55,255 nucleotides of DNA from Chloroflexota bacterium (GCA_013152435.1 JAADGJ010000077.1:23329-78583); one strand, 5' to 3'. Positions 41,919 through 52,900 are shown, numbered from the stretch's first letter. The notes: generated by a model not told the origin, from the sequence alone. Numbers and translations: made by a program.

Positions 41919-43115
41919 CTATCCCCTTACGGGCCCCGGTTGTTCGGAAGGCGGTTGTTGCGTCGACGCGGCACATTGCGATGCCGTGCCCGAGGGCGGT
42001 GTCCTTAGTGGTAGCCTGATGTGGAACGTGCTTCCCCGTCCATCCCCTTCGCTCTCGGCCCAGATGCGGCCCCCATGCAGCTGGACGATCTCCCGGCATA
42101 ATGCCAGCCCGATGCCCATCCCGCCGAATCGTCGCGTGCTGCCGCCGTCCACCTGATAGAAACGCTCGAAGACCCGTTCCAGCTTATCCGGCGGGATACC
42201 GATCCCCTGGTCTGAGACGGTGATCAGGAGCTCTCCGCCTTCCAATCGGGCGCAGACGCTCACGGCTCCTCCGTCTGGGCTGAACTTGATGGCGTTATCC
42301 AGGAGGTTGTAGATCACATGGGAGAGGAGATTGCGATCTCCTGTGATGGGAGGCAGATGGGAGGGAAGCTCAAGGGAGAGTTGGATTCCCTCCTTCTCCG
42401 CATGTGCCTGCCAGGCCTGTACCGCCTCCTGGAGGAGCCGGTTGAGATCCACTTGCGTTTCCCGGAGGGATGTCGTGCTCAGGGTTTGCACGAGGATCAG
42501 CCGGTCGATCATATAACGGAGCCGATCGCATTGGCTGTTCAGGATAGCGGCGGCCTTCTCCTGTGCTGGGGTTAACGGACCCAGGGTCCCTTCCTTCCAC
42601 AGCTCCGCGTATCCCTTGATCAGGGTCAGTGGGGTGCGCAGCTCGTGCGAGACGTTCTGGAGCATCTCCTCCCTGGCTTTCAGGGCCGTCTGTAGCTGTT
42701 CATTGGTCTCTCGTAGCCGTTCCTCTGTTCGCTTGCGCTCGTTGTATTCCCGCTTGAGCCGCTCGTGTAGGTCGTGAAATTGCCCGATGATCGTGCCGAC
42801 CAACATCACCATGACGGAGCCGAGGAGGCCGCCTCGGTGGAACACCCCGATCACTTCTTCCGGGTCGTGGATGATCAAGGCCAGCAACGACACGTTCACC
42901 AGGAAAGCCAACAGGCTCATCAGTATCGCAGGCCCCATGCCGAGGAGCCAGCCCGCCGCGGCCACAGGGAGTATGGAGAAGGTGATCGCCTGGGACCCCA
43001 GAACCCGGTAGAGGGGCACGAGGGCCAGCGCATATATGGCCAAGACGCCCAGAACGAACAACGATCGTGTTCGGCGGGAGGGCGAATTGGGGTGCTTTAC
43101 AGCGTGATTCTGCAT
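41919..43115 (-). CDS. Membrane-bound sensor histidine kinase
   Basis: A 398-residue kinase. About three or four helices lie in the first 115 residues (LFVLGVLAIYALALVPLYRVL, ILPVAAAGWLLGM, AILMSLLAFLVNVSLLALII, GSVMVMLVGTIIG). A coiled linker leads to HisKA with His157 in NVSHELRTPL, and to HATPase_c with N, G1 (DQGIGIP) and G2 boxes. There is no PAS or periplasmic sensor domain, so the helices or the linker must sense. The kinase core strongly resembles the C-terminus of the 6121 kinase, including ERFYQVDG and STRRFGGMGIGL, pointing to a common origin. No response regulator is adjacent. Confidence 0.92.
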   Translation of the reverse strand: MQNHAVKHPNSPSRRTRSLFVLGVLAIYALALVPLYRVLGSQAITFSILPVAAAGWLLGMGPAILMSLLAFLVNVSLLALIIHDPEEVIGVFHRGGLLGSVMVMLVGTIIGQFHDLHERLKREYNERKRTEERLRETNEQLQTALKAREEMLQNVSHELRTPLTLIKGYAELWKEGTLGPLTPAQEKAAAILNSQCDRLRYMIDRLILVQTLSTTSLRETQVDLNRLLQEAVQAWQAHAEKEGIQLSLELPSHLPPITGDRNLLSHVIYNLLDNAIKFSPDGGAVSVCARLEGGELLITVSDQGIGIPPDKLERVFERFYQVDGGSTRRFGGMGIGLALCREIVQLHGGRIWAESEGDGRGSTFHIRLPLRTPPSGTASQCAASTQQPPSEQPGPVRG

Positions 43116-43628
43116 TTGACGTCCTCAATATCCGTCCGTGGATGCCGGAACGTAACGGATCATAGCCCTGCACTTCGTGACATGATTGTAGTAGTCTGGA
43201 AGGGTGCTTACGCCGGAATCGGGAAGGTGCGGCGGAGGACTCCTCCGCCGAATGGGACGACGTCGCATCGTCCCCTGCTTTCCGCTCGTGACCTGACTTC
43301 CTTGGCCCTGGAGATGATCCCGTTCGGGCCGGGTAGGTCAGAGGTTGAAAGACGGGGGCCCTGGAGGGCGCCGGCCCTCCAGGTCTCCTCAGGAGAGCGA
43401 TCGTTATCTACCGGGATGCCCTTTTCCATATCGCTGCGTTCAAGTGCGGTGCTACACTGTCAGGAATGGGCTCTACAACTAATGACGTTAACATATTGGC
43501 GTGGAACGTTCAATAGCCTAGCAGGGGGATCACACCGTATTCTGGTGGTGGCCTTCGCCTCTGGGCGGGCTTGGGCCTCATGACCGCTGCAATAATGGAG
43601 GGTATTCCGGTTTTTATATAAGTGATCG
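43116..43628. other. Intergenic region with hairpins
   Basis: No supported gene. Inverted repeats at about 43230 (GGCGGAGGACTCCTCCGCC) and 43358 (CCTGGAGGG-CGCCGG-CCCTCCAGG) recall the GC-rich hairpins of the intergenic elements, but the GTGTCTGA ends are missing. The 3' part is AT-rich and leads to the next promoter. Confidence 0.55.
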
Positions 43629-43657
43629 TTGACAGCCCGGCTGTTTCGTGCTATACA
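43629..43657 (+). promoter_or_regulatory. Promoter of the sugar ABC importer operon
   Basis: A perfect TTGACA, 17 bp, TATACA. The leader is about 150 nt to the ATPase start. Confidence 0.75.
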
Positions 43658-43812
43658 TATCATGCAGATCGTTCCCCGGTAAGTCCTGACACGCGAATTC
43701 GGCGGAACCGTCCTCGCGTGTTCCTCTGTCTCTCTGCTGTGGCTTTAAGCTCTGACGCTCGAGCGCGTGTGATATCGCATTTTCGCGATCCATCCATAGG
43801 GTGAGTCCATTC

Positions 43813-45336
43813 ATGGCTGGCCAAGCGGGTACGGAACCGATCCTCCAGTTGCGCAACATCAGTAAATCGTTTGCCGGCGTGCAGGCGTTGATTGATGTGT
43901 CGTTCGAGCTTCGCCACGGCGAGATCCACGCGCTGCTGGGGGAGAACGGGGCGGGCAAGTCCACGTTGATCAAGGTCATCGCTGGCGTACATCAGCCGGA
44001 TGCCGGCGAGATCATCTTTCAAGGCGAGCGCGTCTCGTTCCCCAACCCCCTGACGGCCTTGCAGCATGGCATCGCCACCATCTATCAGGAGCCCACGCTG
44101 TTCCCGGATCTGGACATCGCCGAGAACATCTTCATGGGCCATCAGCCCGTATTGCCGGTCACCCGGCGTATCGACTGGCATAGGATGTACTCTGAGTCCG
44201 AGCGGCTTCTGAACGCCCTGGGGATCGACCTGAACCCCCGGACGAAGCTGCGGGGGTTGAGCGTGGCGGACCAGCAGATGGTGGAGATCGCCAAGGCCCT
44301 CTCCTTTAACGCCCGGGTGTTGATCATGGACGAGCCGACCTCGGCGTTGACCCCTCAGGAGGTCGCCGAGCTCTTTCGTATCACCCGGCAATTGCGTGAT
44401 GCGGGCACGGCCATCATCTTCATCTCCCACCGTTTGGAGGAAGCCTTCGAGCTGGCGGATCGGATCACCGTCCTGCGGGATGGCCGCTATGTGGGCACAC
44501 GGCTGACTTCTGAGACCACGCCTGATGAGATCATCCGGATGATGGTGGGACGTACGCTGGAGGACCTCTTCCCGAAGCAGGAGGTGCCGCGCGGTGACCC
44601 GGCCCTGCGCGTGGAGGGGTTGACCAAGGCGGGCGCCTTTTACGACGTCTCCTTTGAGCTGCATTCCGGGGAGATCCTGGGGCTGGCCGGGCTGGTGGGG
44701 GCTGGCCGGAGCGAGGTGGCGCGGGCCATCTTCGGCGTGGAGCCGGCGGATCGGGGTCGGATCTGGCTGGACGGCCGTGAGGTGCAGATCCGCAGCCCTC
44801 AAGAGGCTTTGAGCATGGGGATCGCCTACGTGCCGGAGGACCGCCAGCAGCAGGGGTTGATCCTCCCCATGACGATCACGCAGAACATCACGTTGCCCAT
44901 CCTGCAGTCGTTCGCCCGGGCGGGATGGGTGGATCGGGATCGGGAGGAGAGCCTGGCCGGGGAGTACGCGCGGCGACTGGACGTGCGGGCGGCCGGGTTA
45001 TGGCAGCGGGTACGTGAGCTCTCCGGCGGGAATCAGCAGAAGGTGGTGCTGGCCAAGTGGCTGGCCACCCGCCCGCATATCCTGATCCTGGATGAGCCGA
45101 CGCGGGGGATCGATGTGGGGACGAAGGCCGCCGTGCACGAGTTGATGAGCTCGCTGGCCGCGGAGGGGATGGCCATCCTGATGATCTCCTCGGAGCTGCC
45201 CGAGATCCTGGGGATGAGCGATCGAATCCTGGTGATGTATGAGGGGCGGGTGACCGGGGAGTTCAGCCGGGCCGAGGCCACTCAGGAGAAGATCATGATG
45301 GCGGCGACCGGCCATGTGCAAGGGGTGAGGGGATGA
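43813..45336 (+). CDS. Sugar ABC importer ATPase with two nucleotide-binding domains (RbsA/LsrA type)
   Basis: A 507-residue double ATPase. The first domain has Walker A at about 43-50 (GENGAGKST) and the LSVADQQ signature. The second has an altered Walker A (GLVGAGRSE) and the normal LSGGNQQ signature, as usual in the CUT2 family. VLIMDEPTSALT and ILILDEPTRGIDVG are the two Walker B parts. An AGGGTG site sits 9 bp before the ATG at 43813; the GTG 12 bp earlier is less likely. The stop overlaps the next permease by 4 nt. The sugar is not known; the order ATPase-permease-permease-binding protein matches lsrACDB and related clusters. Confidence 0.92.
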   Translation: MAGQAGTEPILQLRNISKSFAGVQALIDVSFELRHGEIHALLGENGAGKSTLIKVIAGVHQPDAGEIIFQGERVSFPNPLTALQHGIATIYQEPTLFPDLDIAENIFMGHQPVLPVTRRIDWHRMYSESERLLNALGIDLNPRTKLRGLSVADQQMVEIAKALSFNARVLIMDEPTSALTPQEVAELFRITRQLRDAGTAIIFISHRLEEAFELADRITVLRDGRYVGTRLTSETTPDEIIRMMVGRTLEDLFPKQEVPRGDPALRVEGLTKAGAFYDVSFELHSGEILGLAGLVGAGRSEVARAIFGVEPADRGRIWLDGREVQIRSPQEALSMGIAYVPEDRQQQGLILPMTITQNITLPILQSFARAGWVDRDREESLAGEYARRLDVRAAGLWQRVRELSGGNQQKVVLAKWLATRPHILILDEPTRGIDVGTKAAVHELMSSLAAEGMAILMISSELPEILGMSDRILVMYEGRVTGEFSRAEATQEKIMMAATGHVQGVRG

Positions 45337-46343
45337 GCGTATCGCGTACACGGACCCGCCGTGATCTTCTACTCGTGATCGCCGGCGTTCGCGAGGTGGG
45401 GATCCTGCTGTTCATCGTGGCGCTGGTGGTGGTCGTCAGCCTGCGCAGCCCGTATTTCCTCACCCTGGACAATTTCCGGGACATCCTGCTGGACATCGGC
45501 GTGTTGGTCATCGTCGCCATCGGGCAGACGATGGTGATCCTCACCCGGGGGATCGACCTCTCCGTGGGCTCGGGGCTGGCGCTGTCGGGCATGATCGTGG
45601 GCATGACCATCAGCGCCCATTGGGGTATCCCGCCGCTGGTGGCGTTGGCCATGGGGATCGGCGTCGGGATCGTTTTGGGGGCCTTCAACGGGCTGGTCGT
45701 GACCAAGGGGAATGTGCCCCCGATCATCGCGACCCTGGGCACCCTGAGCGTCTACCGTGGGCTCGTGTTCGCCATCAGCGGTGGCGCCTGGGTGGACGCC
45801 CACGAGCTGCCGGAGAGTTTCAAGGCCTTTGCCCAGGCCACGCCGCTGTTGATCCCGAACCTGGTGTTGATCGCCTTCCTGGTGGCCTTGATCGCCTATT
45901 ACTTCCTGAACCATACACGGCTGGGGAGGGAGATCTATGCCGTGGGCAGCAACCCGTTGGCCGCCCAGGTGGCGGGGATCCATGTGAGACGGGTGCAGAT
46001 GTTGGTGTTCGTCATCTCAGGCGCGCTGTACGGCATGGCCGGCGTGCTGTGGGTCTCCCGCTACGCCTCGGCGCAGAGCGATTCGGCGATGGGGTTTGAG
46101 CTTCAGACGGTGGCCGCCGCCGTGGTGGGCGGGGTGAACATCTTCGGTGGATCGGGGACGGTGCCGGGCGTCTTACTGGGATCGCTGCTGCTCGGCATCA
46201 TCATCAACGCGTTGAACCTGGTGCGGATCTCGCCGTTCTGGAAGCTGGCGGTGCAGGGACTGGTGATCTTGTTGGCTGTGGTGGCGGATGCGTTGATCTC
46301 GCGGCGCCTGGTGCGCGCCCAGGCTGGAGGGGAGGTCTCGTGA
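45333..46343 (+). CDS. Sugar ABC importer permease (RbsC/LsrC type), first
   Basis: A 336-residue permease with about ten hydrophobic segments. The motif MVILTRGIDLSVGSGLALSG and the C-terminal VGGVNIFGGSGTVPGVLLGSLLLG identify the branched-chain/ribose-type (CUT2) permeases. An ATGA overlap with the ATPase gene and a GTGA overlap with the second permease make this a tight operon. It probably forms a heterodimer with the second permease. Confidence 0.92.
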   Translation: MSVSRTRTRRDLLLVIAGVREVGILLFIVALVVVVSLRSPYFLTLDNFRDILLDIGVLVIVAIGQTMVILTRGIDLSVGSGLALSGMIVGMTISAHWGIPPLVALAMGIGVGIVLGAFNGLVVTKGNVPPIIATLGTLSVYRGLVFAISGGAWVDAHELPESFKAFAQATPLLIPNLVLIAFLVALIAYYFLNHTRLGREIYAVGSNPLAAQVAGIHVRRVQMLVFVISGALYGMAGVLWVSRYASAQSDSAMGFELQTVAAAVVGGVNIFGGSGTVPGVLLGSLLLGIIINALNLVRISPFWKLAVQGLVILLAVVADALISRRLVRAQAGGEVS

Positions 46344-47335
46344 CGTCTGATGCCATGGTGACCCGACGACGCCTGACGTGGAGCGGGATGCTGCTGCGTT
46401 GGGAATGGCTGTTGGTGGTCCTCCTGATCCTGGTGTGCGTGATCAACGCGTCCCTTTCCCCGTATTTCCTGGACGTCCGCAACCTGTTCGATATGACGTT
46501 CAACTTCATGGAGCGGGCGATCATCGCCCTGCCCATGGCGTTTATCATCATCAGCGCGAACATCGACCTCTCCGTGGCATCCATCCTGGCGATGTCCACG
46601 GTGCTTATGGCCGTCATCTTTCAAAAGGGAGTGAACATCTGGCTGGCTTCCCTGTTGGGCTTGGGGATTGGCACATTGGCCGGCTGGGTCAACGGCGTGT
46701 TGACGGCGAAGGTCCGATTGCCCTCCCTGGTGGTGACCCTGGGCACGTATGCGCTTTATCGGGGCGTCGCTTACGTGGTGCTGGGGGACAAGGCGGTGAC
46801 CGGCTACCCCGCCGAGTTCACCTATCTGGGACAGGGGTACATCCCGGGGACGCCCGTGCCCGTGCCGTTGGTGCTCTTCTCCGTGCTGGCCGTGCTTTTT
46901 GGCTTGGTGTTGCACCGAACCACGTTCGGGCGTTATGTGTTCGCCATCGGCAGCAACGAGCTGGCCTGCCGTTACTCCGGCGTGGCGGTGGACCGCATTA
47001 AGATCATCCTCTTCATGGTGGCCGGCTTCATGTCCGCGCTGGCGGGGATCATCCTGGCGGCCCGCTTCGGCAGCACCCGGCCCAACATCGCCACGGGATT
47101 TGAGCTGGACGTCATCACGGCGGTGGTCCTGGGCGGGGTGGATATCTTCGGCGGCCAGGGGAATATGGTCGGGGTCGTGCTGGCGCTGTTCCTGATCGGC
47201 GTCGTTCGCTACGGGATGAGCCTGAAGAACGTGCCAGGTCAGGTGCAGACCACCGTAGTCGGTATGCTCCTCATCGTGGCGATTCTCCTACCTCAGCTTT
47301 TGCGTCGCTTGGCCGCCAGACGGCCGAGCGCTTGA
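46340..47335 (+). CDS. Sugar ABC importer permease (RbsC/LsrD type), second
   Basis: A 331-residue CUT2 permease. SANIDLSVASILAMSTV and VLGGVDIFGGQGNMVGVVLALFLIG match the first permease in position. GTG at 46340 overlaps the previous stop (GTGA); an ATG 12 bp downstream is an alternative. It ends 146 bp before the binding protein gene. Confidence 0.92.
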   Translation: MTSDAMVTRRRLTWSGMLLRWEWLLVVLLILVCVINASLSPYFLDVRNLFDMTFNFMERAIIALPMAFIIISANIDLSVASILAMSTVLMAVIFQKGVNIWLASLLGLGIGTLAGWVNGVLTAKVRLPSLVVTLGTYALYRGVAYVVLGDKAVTGYPAEFTYLGQGYIPGTPVPVPLVLFSVLAVLFGLVLHRTTFGRYVFAIGSNELACRYSGVAVDRIKIILFMVAGFMSALAGIILAARFGSTRPNIATGFELDVITAVVLGGVDIFGGQGNMVGVVLALFLIGVVRYGMSLKNVPGQVQTTVVGMLLIVAILLPQLLRRLAARRPSA

Positions 47336-47480
47336 TTCAGAGACCAGGCCCTCCCTTTTCATGCAAAGGGTGGGATCAGGCGAAGGAGCCGATTGATCCA
47401 TACGGCATTCTCAAGAGCGAATGGCGGTGATCATCCCTGTTCGCGAGGATAAAGCAATCCTGTAAGGAGGAGGTGCTGCG

Positions 47481-48530
47481 ATGAAACATCGGATGGTCTT
47501 TGCGCTGCTGGCGATGGTGACGGTAGTCGCTCTGTTGGCCGCCTGTGCCCCGCCTGCGACGCCTGTGCCTCAGCAGGCCCCTGCGGAGAAGGCGGCCGGG
47601 GGATACAAGATCGCCATCGTGGTGAAGAACCTGGGGAACCCCTTCTTCGAGGCGGTGAACCGTGGGGCCCAGGAGGCGGCGAAGGAGCTGGGTGATGAGA
47701 TCATCTTCCAGGGGCCGGCGACCCCCACGGCCGAGGGGCAGATCGAGATCATCGACGCTCTGATCGCCCAGAAGGTGGACGCCATCGCCGTCTCGGCGAA
47801 CGATCCCGATGCCCTGGTCCCCGTGGGCAAGAAGGCCATGGACGCTGGCATCGTGATGATCAGCTTTGACTCGGGCATCGCCCCGGCCGGGCGCCAGCTC
47901 CACATCAGCCAGGCGGACATGGAGACCATCGGTCGGGTGCAGGTCCAGATGATCGCCGAGCAGATCGGCTATGAGGGCCAGATCGCGATCCTCAGCGCGG
48001 CCTCCACCATGACGAACCAGAACACCTGGATCGAGTGGATGAAGGAGGAGCTGAAGGATCCGAAGTACTCGAAGATGGAGCTGGTGGCCATCGTCTACGG
48101 CGATGACCTGCGTGAGAAGAGCTACAACGAGGCCCAGGGGCTGTTCAAGTCCTATCCGGACCTCAAGGGCATCATCTCGCCGACGACCGTGGGCATCGCC
48201 GCGACGGCTCGAGCGCTTCAGGATGCCGGCCTGTGCGGCAAGATCAAGCTGACCGGCCTGGGGCTCCCCAGCGAGATGGCCGAGTACGTCAAGAACGGCT
48301 GCTGCGAGGAGTTCGCCCTGTGGAACCCGGTGGATCTGGGGTATCTGACGGCCTACGTGGCCCATCGGATGCTCGCCGGCGAGATCACCGGGAAGGCGGG
48401 AGAGACCTTTGAGGCCGGCCGGTTGGGCGAGTACACCATCCAGGCCGACGGCGACGACGTGTACATCGTGCTCGGGCCTCCGTTCCGCTTCAACGCGGAG
48501 AACATCGACGAGTGGGCGAAGGTGTACTGA
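47481..48530 (+). CDS. Sugar ABC importer substrate-binding lipoprotein (RbsB/RhaS-like)
   Basis: A 349-residue periplasmic-type binding protein of peptide family 4 fold. The signal ends in a lipobox with Cys22 (VALLAACAPP), and the mature part follows a short Pro/Ala linker. VVKNLGNPFFEAVNRGAQEAAKELG is the typical first strand-helix unit. DALIAQKVDAIAVSANDPDALVP and the late WNPVDLGYLTAYVAHRM resemble rhamnose or AI-2 type binders more than ribose ones. AAGGAGGAGG precedes the ATG. A terminator 186 bp after the stop ends the operon. Confidence 0.9.
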   Translation: MKHRMVFALLAMVTVVALLAACAPPATPVPQQAPAEKAAGGYKIAIVVKNLGNPFFEAVNRGAQEAAKELGDEIIFQGPATPTAEGQIEIIDALIAQKVDAIAVSANDPDALVPVGKKAMDAGIVMISFDSGIAPAGRQLHISQADMETIGRVQVQMIAEQIGYEGQIAILSAASTMTNQNTWIEWMKEELKDPKYSKMELVAIVYGDDLREKSYNEAQGLFKSYPDLKGIISPTTVGIAATARALQDAGLCGKIKLTGLGLPSEMAEYVKNGCCEEFALWNPVDLGYLTAYVAHRMLAGEITGKAGETFEAGRLGEYTIQADGDDVYIVLGPPFRFNAENIDEWAKVY

Positions 48531-48716
48531 TCGTGTGAAGGCCGGAGATGTTCATGTCTCGGCGCGGCCCCGCGCTGCATCGCCTGAGGGGATGCTCGTG
48601 TGGGGGCGGAGTGCGTGGGGCCGCGTTCGCCAAAGCGAGCGGAGGACCTGCGTTATTGGCCCTCTTGGAGGGCTGGGGAGGGTCGTGATCGCCTGATCGC
48701 ACCTGCGTATAACGGA

Positions 48717-48758
48717 GAGGGTGTCCGGTATTATGCCGTGCCGGACGCCCTCGTTTTC
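48717..48758. terminator. Terminator after the sugar importer operon
   Basis: A 12-bp stem, GAGGGTGTCCGG / CCGGACGCCCTC (one G-T pair), with a 12-nt loop, followed by GTTTTC. The convergent gene at 48769 ends 10 bp away and may share it. Confidence 0.85.
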
Positions 48759-48768
48759 TGCTAAGGGG

Positions 48769-49542
48769 TTACGCCCGGGCCCATGCCTCCCGCAGGAATT
48801 GCAGCGCCATCCGGCTCTCCGAGGCGAGATCTTCCCAGCGGCATTCCACCGAGATGCGCTGGTCATAGTCGATGGCCTTGAGCGTGCTCAGGAATTCCGG
48901 GTAGGGGTAAGAGCCACTGCCAGGATAGCGGCGTCCCGTGTCCGCCACGTGCACGTGAGCCAGCATGTCGCCAACGGTGGCGATGTGGCTCATGGGCTCG
49001 TTCTCCACGACGATGTGGTAAAGGTCGGCCAGCACCCTCACGGCCGGGTGGCTGGACGCCTGGGCCAGGTCCAGGGCCTCTGCCACCGAGTTGATGATGT
49101 TGCACTCCCCACGGTTGAGCGGCTCGATCGCGACCTGCATGCCCACCGCCTGGGCCGCGTCGCCGGCCCAGCGGATGAATTGGATGAGTTGATCCCAGGC
49201 CCTCGCCTGTGGGAATCCGTCGGGCACGTTGCGGGATCCGCCGGACCCGAAGACGATGACCTCGCCCCCCAGGAGGGCGGCGCGCTGGAAAGCAGTATGG
49301 AGATATCGTTGTACACGGTCGGGATCTACGTCTGGGCCGACCACCTTCAGGTCCCGAGGGAGCATGACGTTGAACGCTGCCGGGGGCAGGGGCATCGCCT
49401 CCAGGGCGGAGCGGGTGGGGGCCCACTCCTCATCGGACGTCTCGGGTTGCAGGTGTTGGACCACGGTGAGCTCGATGAAGTCGTATCCGGCCTGTGCGAT
49501 GAGCGGCGCATTCTCCATTGGCGTGCAACATCCGAATCGCAT
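48769..49542 (-). CDS. Sugar phosphate isomerase/epimerase (AP endonuclease family 2 TIM barrel)
   Basis: A 257-residue xylose-isomerase-like TIM barrel. Metal-binding or catalytic residues are suggested by VAIEPLNRGECN (Glu), VLADLYHIVVE (Asp/His), HVHVADTG (His) and SVECRWED (Glu). Members isomerise or epimerise keto-sugars such as tagatose and psicose. GAGGAGGAAGG precedes the ATG at 49542. The longer frame starting at 49752 runs into element E and is an artefact. It is convergent to the importer operon and may act on the same sugar. Confidence 0.87.
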   Translation of the reverse strand: MRFGCCTPMENAPLIAQAGYDFIELTVVQHLQPETSDEEWAPTRSALEAMPLPPAAFNVMLPRDLKVVGPDVDPDRVQRYLHTAFQRAALLGGEVIVFGSGGSRNVPDGFPQARAWDQLIQFIRWAGDAAQAVGMQVAIEPLNRGECNIINSVAEALDLAQASSHPAVRVLADLYHIVVENEPMSHIATVGDMLAHVHVADTGRRYPGSGSYPYPEFLSTLKAIDYDQRISVECRWEDLASESRMALQFLREAWARA

Positions 49543-49591
49543 GGTGCCTTCCTCCTCTCTGGCTCGTCCAAATGCGCCCCCGCCTGTCCTT

Positions 49592-49769
49592 GAGGGCGTA
49601 TCTGAGGATTTACCGGTAAGATGCTTGCCCTCCCGCCTTTCTCGATCCTTTTCAAAGGACCCAGGCTGAGGTCGGCAGGTCGAAGGCGGGAGAAGGGCTT
49701 TTTCCGGGGGGGCTCCGCCTCCCGGGTCTCCCCATATCAGGGGCAACGGCATTTCTCAGATACGCTCTG
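49592..49769 (-). repeat. Intergenic inverted-repeat element, copy E (short type, MITE-like)
   Basis: The left end GAGGGCGTATCTGAGGATTTACCGG and the right end on the other strand GAGCGTATCTGAGAAATGCCG give matched inverted termini, in the orientation of copies C and D. As in copy C, the extra ~85-bp segment is missing. The interior keeps CTTTCTCGATCC-TTTTCAAAGGA, GTCGAAGGCGGGAGAAGGGC and the GC-rich hairpin. It lies upstream of the isomerase gene; clear TA flanks are lacking. Confidence 0.78.
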
Positions 49770-49921
49770 AGGGCGCGTGGGCATCATAACGTGCGTTCCC
49801 GGGGATGTCAATCGAGCCACCACCAGAGCGCCGAAGGACAACCTGGGGGGAGCCAATATAGTGACATCGTGGCGGCTGCGAGGTGTCGTGGGGAAGAGCG
49901 GGGCGGGCCGCCGGGAGGACG

Positions 49922-52900
49922 CTACACAATCTCCCTTCCGATGAGGGAGCTACCGGGCATCTCCTCAGGTGCCGCGGTGAGGATATCCTGGTAGATGGAA
50001 GAACGGGAGAGATATCGGGTGCGGGCCCTTTCATCCAGGGAGGCAGCGCGCTGTCGTATGATTGTAGCAGCCTGTACCAGAGCCTCCCGCGCGGCTGCGG
50101 GCTGGTTCAGCCTGTTGAGCGTCTGGGCCAACCACCACCAGGCTTCGGGTTCCGCCTCCCCGCCCGTGGCTTCCTCCGCCTCCCGAAACTGGGTCACCAA
50201 CGCTCGTGCCGCTTCCACGTCTCCTTGCTGTACCTGGACGTACGCGTACAGGGCTAGCGTCATCGTGTGGCCTGGCGCACGAGTGCTCCGATAGTAGTGA
50301 TCCGCTTTTTCCAGTCGCTCGGCCGCTTCGGCCAGGCCGCCGCGGGCCAGCGCGCAGCGGGCCAGCCCTTCCCAAATCTGGGAGCGGAAGACGAAGGCGT
50401 TCAGATCCTCTTCTATTGCCAGGGCGCGACGGTACGCGGCCTCAGCCTCATCGACGTCTCCCTGGGCCAGATGCGTTTCCCCGGCGCAGGTCTGGATATA
50501 GGATTCGAGGCCTTGATCCGAGATGATGTGGGCCAGACGCCGGGCGTCTTCGTAGCACGCCAGCGCGTCCTCGTAGCGCCCCAGGGTGTAATAGAGGACG
50601 CCCTGGCTGGTCAGGCTGTACGCGTCCAGGCCCAGGTCCCCGGTCTGCGGAATGAGATTACGGGCCTCCTCCTGTAGGGCCAGGGCGCGGCCGTAGTTAC
50701 CCAGGCGATGATAGAGCATGGAGAGGTTGTTACAGGCGATGGCCTGATGCCATGCCTCACCGGATTCCCGCCAGTAGGCCAGCGCTGCTTCCATATGCTG
50801 CAGCGCTTCTGGCAGGCGGTTCTGGTCCAGGTCGATGATGCCCAGTGTCCCCAGACAGAGTACCTCCCGTCGCCGATCTCCTATCTGCTGGCTCAGGTGT
50901 AATCCCTCCTCGCAACATACGAGCCCGCTACCAAAGTCACCTGTGCGCACATGACACATGGCCTTGATGCGCAGTGCATCCACGGCTAAGCCTATATCTC
51001 CATGCTTTCGAGCCAGGGAATGGGCGGCCTCCGCGCTGTCTATTCCCTCGCGGAAACGAGCCGTGCGCATGGCCCATTCCGCGCGGCGGAGCAGCACATC
51101 GGCTTGCCGGATGGGATCTGCGAGCGCATGAGCCAGGTTTTCCAATTCGGTTAGGTCCCGGGCCTGCTCCTCGCGTCGGGCCAGTTGGTTGTACGCCCGC
51201 TCCCGACCGCTGAGCGCGCGATATCGCGTCTCCCTGTCATGGGCGGGGATCATCTCCAGGGCGTGGGAGTAGAAGCCCACCGCGGCTTCCTGGGCCTGTC
51301 GGGATTGGGCCGCTTCTCCTGCCTGCAACAGGTAGTGTACGGCTTTCTCCCGGTCCGCGCTCTCTGCGAAATGGTAAGCGAGGGCCTCGATGATCTGGTC
51401 TTCTCGGCCGGCGTATAGATGCGCCAGCGTAGCGCCGATATGAGCATGCAGGTGGCGGCGAATGGGATCCGGGATATGGTGGTACACAACCTGACAGATC
51501 AGGGGGTGAGTGAAATCGTAGCAAGGTTCCTGCTCTGAGGAGATCGGGCGGATCAGCCCACGCAGGAGCCAGGTGCTCAACGCTGCGTCTACCTGCTGGG
51601 CAGGAGTCTGGGCTATGGCGAGAAGAAGCTCACGTGTGAAGGGCTCGCCCAAAACGGCCGCGATATCTAGCAGGTGTCGCGCGTCTGTAGGCAGACGCCC
51701 CACGCGAGTCAGGACCATGTCCTGGACAGCGGATGGTACGGTGCGGGGGGTAACGTGCCGGGCGAGACCGTGCCCGGACGAGGAAAGTTGCTCCTCCCGT
51801 AGCTGGTCTGCATCCACGTCCCAGCCTGTTCCTCTGGCTTGGAGGATGCCTCGTTCCACCAAGTCACGCAGGTGTTCCATGAGGATGAAAGGGTTGCCTT
51901 GGGAGCGGTCGTAGAGATAGGTGAGCAGCGATGGGATCCGTTCTTTGGGGAGGACCAGCCATTCTGCAAGGGCTTGGCGAATGCTTTCCTGGCTGAGAGG
52001 ACTCAGGTGCAGGATTTGCAGGCGTCGTGTTCGCCCTAGGTCGCGGCATAGGAGGTTGAAGGGGTGCCCGGGTTCCACCTCCTCGCCCCGATATGCGGCG
52101 ACGAACCAGATGTTCGCGTCGGCCAAACGATGCAGGAGGTAGCGCAGCATGTCCACGGTGTCGGCGTCGGCCCAGTGCGCATCATCCAGGAAGAAGGCCA
52201 GGCCACCTTGGGCCAGGGCGAGGAAGGCCTGGGCGACGGCTTCAAAGAGACGCTGGCGTGCGGCCGTGTCCTTTTCGATCGGGACAGGCGGCGGCAGGGC
52301 AGACGTGGCGCTTTGCAGTTCGGGAAGCAGACGGGAGAGCTCGACCAACCACACGGGTGCTAAGGATGACCATGCGTCAGGTGCCCGGTGCAGCAGATTA
52401 CGCAGGGCGTCGGCAAAAGGGTGAAAGGAAGCGCTGCTGCTGAACTGATAACAACACCCGCGCAGTGCGGTGACTCCGCGGCCGCGCAGATACTTCAGGA
52501 ACTCTTCCATGAGACGGGTCTTGCCAATTCCCGCCTCTCCTTCCACCAGGGTGAGGGTGCCCTGGCGTTCCTCCCAGCGTGCCATAAGCCAGGCATGTTC
52601 CTCCTCCCGCCCGAAAAAGGGGATAGGGGGGAGAAGGTCTCCAGGGGAACGATCGGGCTGGAAGAGGATGCGGGTGAATTGATGGGGGTCACGAATGCGC
52701 TCATACAGGCGAACGGTCTCTGGCAGGGGATCGACATGGAAGTGCTCCCGCAGCAGATGCAGGCAACGCTCATACTGAGCCAACGCGTCCGCACGACGGC
52801 CTGCCAGTGCATAGCAGAGCATAAGTTGACGGTGAGCCCATTCCGACCAGGGAGCCAGGGTGAGGAGGCGTTGTAGCGTGAGGATGGCATCCCCGTACTC

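Noticed and set aside
43208-43429. Possible sixth copy of the MITE-like element
   Set aside because: It has GC-rich hairpins of the same style but lacks the GTGTCTGA terminal repeats and any long match to the five copies.
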